NCBI RefSeq assembly: GCF_028475105.1
Contig: NZ_CP116936.1
Location: forward strand, 6,261,501 to 6,325,500
Reading direction: 5' to 3'
Origin: Micromonospora sp. LH3U1
GTDB lineage: Bacteria; Actinomycetota; Actinomycetes; Mycobacteriales; Micromonosporaceae
DNA: 64,000 bases
A program made the translations under genes and the position numbers. Below, piece after piece: positions 45,005 to 53,612 of this stretch; the stretch's first letter is position 1, and the number at the start of each line of letters is the position of its first letter. The notes beneath the pieces were generated by a model. The model searched no databases and was not told the DNA's origin. It saw only the letters and a program-made list of their open reading frames with translations.

Positions 45005-45610
45005 TTACCGGGTGACCCGCAGCACCCGGAAGCCCTTCTGGCTGGCGTGCCGCTCGACCTGCCAGCTCTGCTCGGTGAGCCAGCGTTGCAGCGAGTCGCC
45101 GCCGAGGTGCCGGGCGACGACCAGCCAGCCGACGCCGTCCGGTGCGAGTCGGGGCATCCAGCGCAGCAGCAGGTCGTGCAGCCCGTCCTTGCCGATCCGG
45201 ATGGGTGGGTTGGACCAGAGCTGGGCGAACTGGATGTCCGCCGGCACGTCGTCCGGCGCGCTGACCCGAATCCGGTCGGCGGCGCCGATCCGGACCGCGT
45301 TGGCGGCGGTCAGCTCGCGGGCGCGGGCGTTGACGTCGACGGCCCAGACGGTGCTGGTCGGCGCGGAGTCGGCCAGCACGCAGCTGATCGGCCCGAACCC
45401 GCAGCCGAGGTCGAGCAGGTCACCGCTGGTGTCGGCGGTCGGCAGCTCGGCCTTGCGCAGGAGCACCGCGGTGCCCGGGTCGAGCCGGCTGGCGGAGAAG
45501 ACCCCGCCGGCAGAGGCGAGCCGGTAGTCGCGGTCGGCGACGGAGAACTCGACCTCGCGCGCCGGGGCGTCGCTGGCGGGTTGTGCGGTGAAGTAGTGGT
45601 CGCCGGTCAC
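45005..45610 (-). CDS. SAM-dependent methyltransferase, RsmC/RlmG-like
   Basis: This 201-residue protein has a SAM-binding DLGCGFGPISCVLA, strand-2 acidic VWAVDVNARA and the catalytic NPPI in LWSNPPIRIGK, the signature of N2-guanine or N6-adenine nucleic-acid methyltransferases. It is the length of the C-terminal half of E. coli RsmC/RlmG, as usual for Gram-positive homologues. The GTG start at 45610 (VTGDHYFTAQP) is preferred over a longer frame with no family match. It is divergent from the proline-rich protein gene. Confidence 0.8.
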   Translation of the reverse strand: MTGDHYFTAQPASDAPAREVEFSVADRDYRLASAGGVFSASRLDPGTAVLLRKAELPTADTSGDLLDLGCGFGPISCVLADSAPTSTVWAVDVNARARELTAANAVRIGAADRIRVSAPDDVPADIQFAQLWSNPPIRIGKDGLHDLLLRWMPRLAPDGVGWLVVARHLGGDSLQRWLTEQSWQVERHASQKGFRVLRVTR

Positions 45611-45692
45611 GTCGGCAATTCTCGCACCGGGCCGAGCGGGCCATGACACGGCCCACGTACACATTTACTGAATTTTACCCCCTAAAGGGACA

Positions 45693-46799
45693 ATGACTCT
45701 TACTCTGGGCGACATGGTGTATCGGTACGAGTCCGATGAGGACGCTTTCGAGGAGTACCCGGAGCCCGGGTCCGACCTGCCGGTGCTCGGCGCCGGCCCG
45801 CCCCCACCGGCCGGGCCCTCTCCGTCACGCTTCCCCACGCCGTCGCTGCCACGACCGAATCAGCTCTCGCTGCCGTCGTCGCCGCCACCGCCACCGCCAC
45901 CGCCACCGCCGGCTCCTGCCGACATCCCGCTCGCCGCACCCCGCAGCCAGGTCTACACCTCGGCGACGCCGGTGGAGCCGACCACACGGCGCGGCGGCGG
46001 TCGGATGTGGCAGGTGCTGATCGGCGGCGCAGCCGTCCTGGTCCTGCTCGCCCTCTGTGGCCTGGGTGCCGCCGCGCTGCTCGTCGACCGCGACCAGCAA
46101 CCGCAGAACACCCCGACGTACCAGGCGAACGCCGCCCCGACGACATCAGCTCCAGCGGAACGGCTGGCCCTCGACTCCCGGGACACCGACCAGGCTCCGC
46201 TGACCGCCAAGGAACTCTTCCCCGGCAAGGAACTGAAGCTCACCGACGGCCAGCCGAGCTACCAGGTGCTCAAGAGCCAGTCCAGCGGCAGTTGCGCCGT
46301 CGCCGCCACCGGCGAGGTCGCCGACCTGTTGATCCGGCTCGGCTGCAACCAGGCCGTCCGGGCCACGCTGCGTACGCCCGACGGTGCACACCTGGTCACC
46401 GCCGGCCTGTTCAACCTCACCGACAAGGTCAGCGCGGAACGGGCCCGGGACCGGATCCGACAACTGCTCGACGAGCGGCAGGGCCGGTTCCGTGGCCTCC
46501 CCGCCACCGACGGTGCCGCCACCGACGTGCTGACCAGCGCCCCGGCGCGGGTCGGCTGGCAGGTCCGTGGCCACTACCTGGCGTACGCGCTCGTGGTCCG
46601 CGAGGACGGTGCGGCGATCAAGGCGGGTGACACCAAGGTCCGCGAGATCCTGTTCGACATGATCGAGCTGCACCTCAGCCGCGGCGTGCTGCAACAGCGG
46701 GCCGACGGTGGCACCGCCGCACAACCGTCGCCGGTGCCGACCGAGAGCAGCGGGGCCCAGGGCGGCAGCACCAGCCCCGGCGACTTGCCGGGCGAATGA
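45693..46799 (+). CDS. Single-pass membrane protein with proline-rich N-terminus
   Basis: This 368-residue protein has an acidic start (YRYESDEDAFEEYPEPGSD), a proline-rich cytoplasmic segment with an 11-Pro run near 64-74, one membrane helix at 106-131 and an extracytoplasmic domain from about 165 to 330 containing two cysteines (SGSCAVAATGEV, RLGCNQAV). A Ser/Gly/Pro tail ends it. No family was recognised; it looks like an actinobacterial hypothetical protein. ATG 45693 follows a weak aaaggg; ATG 45714 (MVYRYES) is an alternative start. The next gene, truA, converges on it. Confidence 0.65.
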   Translation: MTLTLGDMVYRYESDEDAFEEYPEPGSDLPVLGAGPPPPAGPSPSRFPTPSLPRPNQLSLPSSPPPPPPPPPPAPADIPLAAPRSQVYTSATPVEPTTRRGGGRMWQVLIGGAAVLVLLALCGLGAAALLVDRDQQPQNTPTYQANAAPTTSAPAERLALDSRDTDQAPLTAKELFPGKELKLTDGQPSYQVLKSQSSGSCAVAATGEVADLLIRLGCNQAVRATLRTPDGAHLVTAGLFNLTDKVSAERARDRIRQLLDERQGRFRGLPATDGAATDVLTSAPARVGWQVRGHYLAYALVVREDGAAIKAGDTKVREILFDMIELHLSRGVLQQRADGGTAAQPSPVPTESSGAQGGSTSPGDLPGE

Positions 46800-46845
46800 C
46801 CCGCGCCATGCGGTCGTCGGTGGCAGCCGCGCGGACGGGCGGTGG

Positions 46846-47676
46846 TCAGCCCTCGATCGGGACCCGCAGCCGGCGGGTGAGGTCGGCGCGGCGGGCATAC
46901 TCGGCCGGATCGGACGGGTAGCCGACGGCGACCAGGGTCAGCCCACGCGCGGGGGCCACCGTCACCTCGCTGGACCGATCCTGCCGGGTGAGCAGGCTGC
47001 CCGGCCACTCGACCGGGCGGCGGCCGTCCCCGGCCACCAGCATCGCCCCCACCAGGCTGCGCACCATCGCCTGGCAGAACGCGTCGGCCTGCACGGTGGC
47101 GACCAGGATGCCGTCCGGGTCGCGGCGCCAGTCCAGCCGGGTCACCTCGCGCAGCGTGGTCGCGTTCTCCTTGCGCCGGCAGTACGCGGCGAAGTCGTGC
47201 TCACCGACCAGGCCGGCCGCCGCGGCGTTCAACGCGGCCAGGTCCAGCGGCTTCGGCCAGGCCAGCACCTCGTGCCGGCGTAGCGGCTCCGCTCCGAAGG
47301 TCGCATCGGTGACCCGGTATTGGTAGCGCCGGAAGGTGGCCGAGAACCGGGCGTCGAAGTCAGCCGGCACCTCGGTCATCGCCCGTACGCGCATGTCGGT
47401 GGGGAGCAGCCGGGCCAGGCGACGCAGCAGCCGCCCCTCATGCTGCCGCCACACGTCGACGGGCAGGTCCAGGTGGCACACCTGCCCGGTGGCGTGCACC
47501 CCCGCGTCGGTTCGCCCGGCCACCGTCAGCCCGGTGGCCGTGCCGGCGCCGAGGACCAGGTCCAGAGTTTCGACGAGCACCCCCGCGACGGTGCGCTGGG
47601 TCGGCTGGGGGGCCCAGCCGGAAAAGCCCGTGCCGTCGTACGAGACGTCCAGCCGCAGCCGGATCCGCTCGTCCAC
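46846..47676 (-). CDS. truA: tRNA pseudouridine(38-40) synthase TruA
   Basis: This 276-residue enzyme makes pseudouridine at positions 38-40 of tRNA anticodon arms. The catalytic aspartate D57 lies in VAGRTDAGVHA. LRLDVSYDGTGFSGWAPQP at the start and FCRRKEN-like CRRKENATTLREV are typical. The GTG start has aggagg six bases upstream. It follows rplQ across a terminator-like hairpin, the usual actinobacterial position. Confidence 0.94.
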   Translation of the reverse strand: MDERIRLRLDVSYDGTGFSGWAPQPTQRTVAGVLVETLDLVLGAGTATGLTVAGRTDAGVHATGQVCHLDLPVDVWRQHEGRLLRRLARLLPTDMRVRAMTEVPADFDARFSATFRRYQYRVTDATFGAEPLRRHEVLAWPKPLDLAALNAAAAGLVGEHDFAAYCRRKENATTLREVTRLDWRRDPDGILVATVQADAFCQAMVRSLVGAMLVAGDGRRPVEWPGSLLTRQDRSSEVTVAPARGLTLVAVGYPSDPAEYARRADLTRRLRVPIEG

Positions 47677-47695
47677 GTCGTACCTCCTGTCACGG

Positions 47696-47732
47696 GTCGG
47701 GCCCGACACCCCGATGGGGTGCCGGGCCCGAC
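47696..47732 (-). terminator. Terminator after rplQ
   Basis: A 17-bp stem with one mismatch (gtcgggcccg outer, cacccc/ggggtg inner) and 3-base loop starts 12 bases past the rplQ stop. It ends the alpha operon; truA translation starts 20 bases further on, so some read-through is likely. Confidence 0.7.
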
Positions 47733-47743
47733 GTTGCCCCTGA

Positions 47744-48301
47744 TCAGGCCTTGTTCTCGGTGGCCTCGTCGCTGTCCTCGCGGGCGGCGTCGGTGTCACC
47801 GGACGCCGACACCGGCGCCTCGGAGTCCTGGTCGACCGGGGCCGACTGCGGGGTCTCCTCGGCCGGGGCGAGCGCCTCGACCTTGTCCTGCTGCGCGGCC
47901 TTGCGGGCGGCGGTCTTCTTGTTCGCCTTCGGCTCGGCGACCTGAAGCTCCTCCACCAGCTCGATGATGGCCATCGGCGCGTTGTCACCCTTGCGCGGAC
48001 CGGTCTTCACGATCCGGGTGTAACCGCCGGGGCGGTTGGAGTATCGCGGCGCGATCTGGTCGAACAGGGCGTAGACCACGTCCTTGTCCTTGACGACACC
48101 CAGCACCCGCCGACGCGAGGCGAGGTCACCGCGCTTGGCCTTGGTGATGAGCTGCTCGGCGAGCGGACGCAGCCGCCGGGCCTTCGTCTCGGTGGTCTTG
48201 ATCTTGCCGTGCTGGAACAGCGCAGTGGCCAGGTTGGCCAGCATCAGCCGCTCGTGCGAGGGGCTGCCGCCGAGGCGGGGGCCCTTGGTGGGCGTGGGCA
48301 T
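47744..48301 (-). CDS. rplQ: 50S ribosomal protein L17, with acidic tail
   Basis: The core is L17: MPTPTKGPRLGGSPSHERLMLANLATAL, then YSNRPGGYTRIVK and RKGDNAPMAIIELVE. At 185 residues it is about 60 longer than the E. coli protein; the extension is Ala/Lys-rich then acidic (DSDEATENKA) and probably disordered. It is the last gene of the alpha operon, 34 bases after rpoA. Confidence 0.95.
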   Translation of the reverse strand: MPTPTKGPRLGGSPSHERLMLANLATALFQHGKIKTTETKARRLRPLAEQLITKAKRGDLASRRRVLGVVKDKDVVYALFDQIAPRYSNRPGGYTRIVKTGPRKGDNAPMAIIELVEELQVAEPKANKKTAARKAAQQDKVEALAPAEETPQSAPVDQDSEAPVSASGDTDAAREDSDEATENKA

Positions 48302-48335
48302 TTTTGGTGCTCCTCAGTTGTGGCGGCAGCGCGGA

Positions 48336-49358
48336 CTAGAGCTGCTCGGTCTCGCGGTAGTCGTCGGTGTCGTAGTCGGCCTCGCCGAAGGTGTCCACGA
48401 CATGCGCCGGGTCGAAGTTCGGAGCCGAGTCCTTCAGCCCGAGACCCATCCCGGCGAGCTTCATCTTGACCTCGTCGATCGACTTCTGACCGAAGTTGCG
48501 GATGTCGAGGAGGTCGGCCTCGGTACGCCCGATGAGCTCACCAACGGAGTTGATGCCCTCGCGCTTGAGGCAGTTGTAGGAGCGGACGGTGAGGTCCAGC
48601 TCCTCGATCGGCAGAGCGAGGTCCGCTGCCAGCTGGGCGTCCTGCGGGGACGGCCCGATGTCGATGCCCTCGGCGGTCTCGTCCAGCTCCCGGGCCAGCC
48701 CGAACAGCTCCACCAGCGTCGAACCCGCGGAGGCCAGCGCGGTACGCGGACCCATCGACGGCTTGGTCTCGACATCGATGATCAGCCGGTCGAAGTCGGT
48801 GCGCTGCTCGACACGGGTCGCCTCGACGCGGTAGGTCACCTTCAGCACCGGCGAGTAGATCGAGTCGACCGGGATCCGGCCGATCTCCGCGCCGGACTGC
48901 TTGTTCTGCGCAGCCGTCACGTAGCCCCGGCCCCGCTCGACGGTCAGCTCCATGTCGAGCCGGCCCTTGCCGTTCAGGGTGGCGAGCTTGAGATCCGGGT
49001 TGTGCACCGAAACGCCGGCCGGGGGCTGGATGTCGCCCGCGGTCACGTCGCCCGGACCCTGCTTACGCAGGTACATGCTGACCGGCTCGTCGTGCTCGGA
49101 GCTGACGCACAGCTCCTTGATGTTCATGACGAGCTCGACCACGTCCTCCTTGACACCGGGGATCGTGGTGAACTCGTGCAGCACGCCGTCGATCTTGATC
49201 GAGGTGACGGCCGCGCCCGGGATCGACGACAGCAGCGTACGCCGCAGCGAGTTACCCAGGGTGTAGCCGAAGCCCGGCTCCAGCGGCTCGATGGCGAACC
49301 GCGACCGGGTCTCGTTGATCGACTCCTCGGAGAGGGAGGGTCGCTGGCTGATGAGCAT
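48336..49358 (-). CDS. rpoA: RNA polymerase alpha subunit
   Basis: This 340-residue alpha subunit starts MLISQRPSLSEES. The assembly domain contains EPLEPGFGYTLGNSLRRTLLSSIPG. The C-terminal domain near 245-325 has the UP-element/activator-contacting helices ELDLTVRSYNCLKREGI and IRNFGQKSIDEVKMKL. It lies between rpsD and rplQ; a hairpin in the rpsD-rpoA gap may adjust its level. Confidence 0.97.
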   Translation of the reverse strand: MLISQRPSLSEESINETRSRFAIEPLEPGFGYTLGNSLRRTLLSSIPGAAVTSIKIDGVLHEFTTIPGVKEDVVELVMNIKELCVSSEHDEPVSMYLRKQGPGDVTAGDIQPPAGVSVHNPDLKLATLNGKGRLDMELTVERGRGYVTAAQNKQSGAEIGRIPVDSIYSPVLKVTYRVEATRVEQRTDFDRLIIDVETKPSMGPRTALASAGSTLVELFGLARELDETAEGIDIGPSPQDAQLAADLALPIEELDLTVRSYNCLKREGINSVGELIGRTEADLLDIRNFGQKSIDEVKMKLAGMGLGLKDSAPNFDPAHVVDTFGEADYDTDDYRETEQL

Positions 49359-49415
49359 CTTTTCTCTTCTCTTCCGGGGCGCCCGCTATTTGACGCCCAC
49401 GACACAAACTGTTCC

Positions 49416-49443
49416 GGTGGCCCGCCCCGAGGGGCGGGCCACC
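49416..49443 (-). terminator. Hairpin in the rpsD-rpoA gap
   Basis: A 13-bp perfect GC stem (ggtggcccgcccc) with at most a 2-4-base loop sits 13 bases past rpsD and about 57 bases ahead of rpoA. It is probably an attenuator or processing site setting the ratio between ribosomal protein and polymerase subunit expression. Confidence 0.65.
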
Positions 49444-49456
49444 GAACGAGCTCGGA

Positions 49457-50083
49457 CTACTTGGAGTAGAGCTCGACGATCAGCTGTTCCTGGACCTGCG
49501 TGTCGATGACCTGCCGGGCCGGGAGGGAGTGCACGAGAACCTTCATCTGGCTCGGGATGGCCTCAAGCCACGCCGGAACCGTCCTCGAGCCGGCCTGAGC
49601 CTGCGCGACGACGAACGGAGTGAGCTCCTTGCTCTTGCCCCGAACCTCGATGATGTCGTGCTCCTTGACGCGGTACGACGGGATGTCGACCTTCTTGCCG
49701 TTCACCGTGAAGTGACCGTGCTTGACCAACTGGCGGGCCATGTCCCGCGAGTGGGCGTAGCCGGCCCGGTAAACGACGTTGTCCAGCCGCGACTCGAGGA
49801 TCTGCAGGAGGACCTCACCGGTCTTGGCCTGCTTGCCAACGGCTTCCTCGTAGTAACCGCGGAACTGCTTCTCCAGCACGCCGTAGACACGGCGAGCCTT
49901 CTGCTTCTCGCGGAGCTGGAGCAGGTACTCCGTCTCCTTGGTGCGGCCGCGGCCGTGCTGCCCGGGCGGGAACGGCCGGGACTCGAACGGGCACTTCGGA
50001 CCATCGCACTTGCTGCCCTTGAGGAACAGCTTCATCTTCTCCCGCCGGCAACGGCGGCAGTCAGCACCGGTGTAACGAGCCAT
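49457..50083 (-). CDS. rpsD: 30S ribosomal protein S4
   Basis: This 208-residue primary 16S rRNA-binding protein has MARYTGADCRRCRREKMKLFLKG with four cysteines near the N-terminus (CRRC and CDGPKC), the zinc-binding C+ type. The S4 domain is at VYRAGYAHSRDMARQLVKHGH. In many bacteria S4 represses the alpha operon; no leader structure was recognised here. Confidence 0.96.
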   Translation of the reverse strand: MARYTGADCRRCRREKMKLFLKGSKCDGPKCPFESRPFPPGQHGRGRTKETEYLLQLREKQKARRVYGVLEKQFRGYYEEAVGKQAKTGEVLLQILESRLDNVVYRAGYAHSRDMARQLVKHGHFTVNGKKVDIPSYRVKEHDIIEVRGKSKELTPFVVAQAQAGSRTVPAWLEAIPSQMKVLVHSLPARQVIDTQVQEQLIVELYSK

Positions 50084-50096
50084 CTCTCTCTACCTC

Positions 50097-50504
50097 TCAG
50101 ACCCGGCGACGCTTCGGCGGACGACACCCGTTGTGCGGCTGCGGGGTGACGTCGGAGATCTGCCCGACCTCGAGGCCCACTGCCTGCAGCGAACGGATGG
50201 CGGTTTCCCGGCCGGAGCCGGGGCCCTTGACGAACACGTCGACCTTGCGCATGCCGTGCTCCATGGCGCGACGCGCGGCAGCCTCGGCGGCCAGCTGCGC
50301 GGCGAACGGAGTCGACTTGCGGGAGCCCTTGAAGCCCACCTGGCCAGCGGAGGCCCAGGAGATGACCGCACCGGTCGGGTCCGTGATGGACACGATGGTG
50401 TTGTTGAACGTGCTCTTGATGTGCGCCTGCCCGTGGGCGACGTTCTTGCGTTCCTTGCGCCGGACCTTCTTGACAGCGGCTCCGGCACGAGCCTTCGGTG
50501 GCAT
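50097..50504 (-). CDS. rpsK: 30S ribosomal protein S11
   Basis: This 135-residue platform protein has [20 protein letters not shown], the [13 protein letters not shown] core and the C-terminal [16 protein letters not shown]. The basic N-terminus ([20 protein letters not shown]) is the usual actinobacterial extension. It lies 13 bases ahead of rpsD. Confidence 0.96.
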
Positions 50505-50591
50505 AAGTCTGTGCGCTCCTAGTTGACTTTCCGGAATGGGTTACGGCCTGCCCTACCTCGACGAAGGCCGACCCGGTCATCCGGTTAAGAA

Positions 50592-50972
50592 CTACTTCTT
50601 GCCGGGCTTCTTCTTGCCGGCGACGGTCCGCTTCGGGCCCTTGCGGGTCCGTGCATTGGTCTTGGTCCGCTGGCCACGCACGGGCAGGCCCCGGCGGTGC
50701 CGGATGCCGGCGTAGCAGCCGATCTCAACCTTGCGGCGGATGTCAGCGGCGACCTCGCGGCGCAGGTCGCCTTCAACCTTGTAGTTGCCCTCGATGTGGT
50801 CGCGGAGCTGCACGAGCTCCTCGTCCGTGAGGTCCCGAGCGCGCTTGTCCGGCGAGATGCCGGTGGCGGCGAGTGTCTCCAGGGCGCGGGTGCGACCGAC
50901 CCCGAAGATGTAGGTGAGCGCGATCTCCAACCGCTTTTCGCGGGGGAGATCCACGCCGACTAGACGTGCCAT
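50592..50972 (-). CDS. rpsM: 30S ribosomal protein S13
   Basis: This 126-residue head protein contacts the 50S subunit and P-site tRNA. MARLVGVDLPREKRLEIALT, YIFGVGRTRA, GCYAGIRHRRGLPVRGQRT and the Lys-rich end are canonical. It is followed by rpsK and preceded by a 265-base gap to rpmJ. Confidence 0.96.
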   Translation of the reverse strand: MARLVGVDLPREKRLEIALTYIFGVGRTRALETLAATGISPDKRARDLTDEELVQLRDHIEGNYKVEGDLRREVAADIRRKVEIGCYAGIRHRRGLPVRGQRTKTNARTRKGPKRTVAGKKKPGKK

Positions 50973-51209
50973 GTGCGGGCGTACTCCTCGTGATGTGTGG
51001 CGGAGGTGTGGACCCGTCCCATCCCGCTACCGGCCGTCCCGTCTTTCCGACGCGGTCAGCGCCGGCGACCGGGATCGGTCGCTGCCCAAGCGGGCCCCGG
51101 CCTCCGACCGGGGGTCAGCCACGCAGGAGTACGTCTCGCGTACCGCTCGTGGCTGGGACGAGCATGTGTGATGTGTGTGTCGCTGAGGATCCGCCTGGAC
51201 CAACGCCAC

Positions 51210-51227
51210 CCGGCCGGTTACGGCCGG
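51210..51227 (-). terminator. Small hairpin after rpmJ
   Basis: A 6-bp GC stem (ccggcc/ggccgg) with a 6-base loop lies 11 bases past the rpmJ stop, in the 265-base gap before rpsM. It is too short to be more than a partial terminator. Nothing else was recognised in that gap. Confidence 0.35.
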
Positions 51228-51237
51228 ACGGGCTGAG

Positions 51238-51351
51238 TCAGCCCTGGCGCTGCTTGTGGCGCGGGTCGCTGCAGATGACCATGACCCGGCCGTGCCGGCG
51301 GATAACCCGGCACTTCTGGCAGATCCTCTTGACGCTCGGCTTGACCTTCAC
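51238..51351 (-). CDS. rpmJ: 50S ribosomal protein L36
   Basis: This 37-residue protein has a GTG start at 51351 and an aagg site upstream: KVKPSVKRICQKCRVIRR, then VICSDPRHKQRQG. Zinc ligands C11, C14, C27 and H32 are all present, so this is the zinc-binding form rather than the cysteine-free paralogue expressed under zinc shortage. It is short enough to be missed by length filters. It lies between infA and rpsM as in other actinobacteria. Confidence 0.95.
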   Translation of the reverse strand: MKVKPSVKRICQKCRVIRRHGRVMVICSDPRHKQRQG

Positions 51352-51442
51352 GGTTGCCTTACTTCCCATCTGGCCCGGGGACGCGCGTTGCACGACACCG
51401 GACGTCGAAGACGGACACGGGACTTCCCGGCCGTCGTCAGGA

Positions 51443-51664
51443 CTACTTGTAGCGGTAGACGATGCGCCCGCGGGTCAGGTCGTACGGCGAGAGTTCGACG
51501 ACGACCCGGTCCTCCGGAAGGATGCGGATGTAGTGCTGCCGCATCTTGCCGCTGATGTGAGCCAACACCTTGTGGCCGTTCGCGAGCTCCACCCGGAACA
51601 TAGCGTTCGGCAGGGGCTCGATGACCCGACCCTCGATCTCAATGGCTCCGTCTTTTTTCGGCAT
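51443..51664 (-). CDS. infA: Translation initiation factor IF-1
   Basis: This 73-residue OB-fold protein starts MPKKDGAIEIEGRVIEPLPN and ends LTRGRIVYRYK, near-identical to other actinobacterial IF-1. ggaggac precedes the ATG. The open frame extending upstream to 51913 has no family match. The 266 bases before it, up to the DUF1707 gene, contain no recognised feature other than the likely promoter. Confidence 0.97.
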   Translation of the reverse strand: MPKKDGAIEIEGRVIEPLPNAMFRVELANGHKVLAHISGKMRQHYIRILPEDRVVVELSPYDLTRGRIVYRYK

Positions 51665-51930
51665 GTCCTCCGCTGTCCTGACGTCGATTGCTCCGGGCGG
51701 CCCACAACGCCTTACACGGGATCTGACCAAAATCAGAAGCCCGCGCCAGCCGCGGCTCCAGGTCCCACCGAAGCGCAGGGTGGGCATGCCGGAGTGGACG
51801 CTGTGCGCCGATCTGAAAGTGTACGCCCGCCTCCGGGCGGTCGCCAAACCGGCCACCCATCGGGCCGCCGTGGCGGGTGCGGAGCCCTCGTCCGGAGCCC
51901 CGATGATCTTCACGAGACCACCGTCAGCGG

Positions 51931-52518
51931 TCAGCCAGCAGGCTGTGGGTCGTCCCGTTCATCCGATTCACCGGCACGCAGCTCCCGCTGACGTTCCCGC
52001 TTCGCCCGCTTGCGCTGCCGCCGACGCTCCCGCTCGATCGCCTGGCGCCGGGGCTCTCCCCCGGTCAACCCCGTGACCGTACGGATCACCAGCACCGCGC
52101 CCCAGGGCCCCGCCACCCAGGCCGGCCAGAAGTAGAGCGGCTGCTGGCTGAGCAGCGACGTCACCGCCCAGATGGTCACCACGATGGCGATCACCCTCAG
52201 GTACGGGAACCACACCTCACCCAACCAGCGGGCGGTGACGCCACCGGCCGGCGCCTGATCGGGCTGGCCGCCCAGAGGGCTGACAGTCGTCGCGGTGCCC
52301 GAGGCCGGTGCCAGGACCGACGACTGCGACGGCGTCACCGGCGGCAGATCTGTGAGCAGAGCCTCCAGCTCGGCGTACGTGCGCGCCGCGTAGGCCCGCT
52401 GCAACCGCTCGTCGTACTCGTGCAGGTCCAATCGACCCTCGTTGAGGGCGACCCGCAACCGGTCGGCCACCGCCGCACGGTCCGCGTCCGCGGCTCGCAT
52501 TCCGTCCTGCCCGTCCAT
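51931..52518 (-). CDS. DUF1707 membrane protein
   Basis: This 195-residue protein has an N-terminal DUF1707 domain (MRAADADRAAVADRLRVAL, RLDLHEYDERLQRAYAARTYAELEALL). A Ser/Pro linker, two membrane helices (about 115-160) and a very basic C-terminus (RERRRQRKRAKRERQREL) follow. The family is widespread in actinobacteria, and function is unknown; similar domains precede helix-turn-helix or 2TM segments. The start could be at 52530, 52518 or 52500 because no clear ribosome site decides. Insertion between map and infA is not universal in actinobacteria. Confidence 0.75.
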   Translation of the reverse strand: MDGQDGMRAADADRAAVADRLRVALNEGRLDLHEYDERLQRAYAARTYAELEALLTDLPPVTPSQSSVLAPASGTATTVSPLGGQPDQAPAGGVTARWLGEVWFPYLRVIAIVVTIWAVTSLLSQQPLYFWPAWVAGPWGAVLVIRTVTGLTGGEPRRQAIERERRRQRKRAKRERQRELRAGESDERDDPQPAG

Positions 52519-52569
52519 GCTGGCAAGCATGCCACCGTCACGCCAACCGTGTCCGACCCCCTGACACCG

Positions 52570-52630
52570 GTCGATCATGAAGTTGTTGCCCGGACCAGCG
52601 GCGTGTCGTGGCAATAACTTCATGATCGAC
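52570..52630. repeat. 21-bp inverted repeat with 19-base loop
   Basis: Arms 52570-52590 (gtcgatcatgaagttgttgc...) and 52610-52630 pair fully, with a single G-T pair at one position. It is noticeably AT-rich (atcatgaagttgttg) relative to the region. It lies between DUF1707 and map, next to the G-rich tract. A member of the same general class as the palindrome at 7494, though the sequence differs. Confidence 0.85.
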
Positions 52631-52681
52631 GGTCGGGGTGGGGGGCCCGGGGGGCCCTGGGGGGCCTGGGGGGTTAGGGGG
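52631..52681 (+). repeat. G-rich tract at the 3' end of map, G-quadruplex-prone
   Basis: Eight runs of four to six G within 51 bases, interrupted by ccc, cct and tta, immediately follow the palindrome and cover the map stop codon. Similar in kind to the tract at 1746-1829 in the glmM end. The transcribed RNA of map is C-rich here. Confidence 0.65.
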
Positions 52682-53525
52682 TTGTTGAGGCGGCGGGTTG
52701 GCGGGCGGTTACCAGGTTGCCCAGGCGGGCTCGGCCTCCGTCGAACGCGGTGAGCACCCAGACCCCGTCCGGCAGCAGAGCCATCGAGTGCTCGACGTGC
52801 GCCGCCATCGAACCGTCCCGGGTGACCACCGTCCACCCGTCGGCCAACTCGGCCGTACGCGGCGACGCCATCGTGATCATCGGCTCGATGGCCAACGCCA
52901 TGCCGGGGACCAGTCGGGGCCCCTTGCCCGGCCGACCATGGTTGAGCACGTGCGGGTCCTGGTGCATCTCGGTGCCGATGCCGTGCCCGCCGTAGCCGTC
53001 GACGATGCCGTACCGGCCGCCCTTGCGGACGGCGGTCTCCACCGCGTGCGAGATGTCGGTGAGTCGGCCCTTGCCGCTGGCCGCGCCCCGCGCTGCCGCG
53101 GCGATGCCAGCCCACATCGCGTCTTCGGCGACCTCGGCCATCTTCAGCAGCGCCGGGTCGACGTCGCCGACCCCGACGGTGATCGCGGAGTCGCCGTGCC
53201 ACCCGTCCAGCACCGCACCACAGTCGATGGAGATCAGATCACCGGCCTGGAGCACCTGCTCCGGCGACGGGATGGCATGCACGACCTGCTCGTTGACCGA
53301 GGAGCAGATCGACGCCGGGAAACCGTGATAGCCCTTGAACGACGGAACGCCACCCGCCTCGCGGATGGTCGACTCGGCGATGGCGTCCAGATCGGCAGTG
53401 CTCACACCGGGGGCGACAGCCTCCCGCATCCGGCGAAGCGCCTCGGCCACCACCAGCCCGGCGGCCCGCATCTTCTCGATCTGGTCAGGGGTCTTCAGCT
53501 GGATGTCCAGCTGGGGACGACGCAT
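52674..53525 (-). CDS. map: Methionine aminopeptidase, type I
   Basis: This 283-residue enzyme removes the initiator Met. The metal ligands D101 and D112 (ISIDCGAVLDGWHGDSA) are present, with the His in YGGHGIGTEMHQDP and Glu in ALAIEPMI and VEHSMALL. The start MRRPQLDIQLKTPDQIEKM follows a gaaaggtaa site. It lies downstream of adk in the standard secY-adk-map order; the 3' end reads into a G-rich tract but the last residues (AASTTP) are only slightly extended. Confidence 0.95.
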   Translation of the reverse strand: MRRPQLDIQLKTPDQIEKMRAAGLVVAEALRRMREAVAPGVSTADLDAIAESTIREAGGVPSFKGYHGFPASICSSVNEQVVHAIPSPEQVLQAGDLISIDCGAVLDGWHGDSAITVGVGDVDPALLKMAEVAEDAMWAGIAAAARGAASGKGRLTDISHAVETAVRKGGRYGIVDGYGGHGIGTEMHQDPHVLNHGRPGKGPRLVPGMALAIEPMITMASPRTAELADGWTVVTRDGSMAAHVEHSMALLPDGVWVLTAFDGGRARLGNLVTARQPAASTTP

Positions 53526-53612
53526 GGAGCGATTACCTTTCGTTGCCGAACAGCGGGGCACGTCAGGCGTACCCCGCTGTTCGCACTCTATCCGCCGTGG
53601 CCCGGCCGGACC

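Noticed and set aside
51665..51913. N-terminal extension of IF-1
   Set aside because: The frame is open but its translation has no similarity to IF-1, and the ggaggac site precedes the canonical MPKKDG start.
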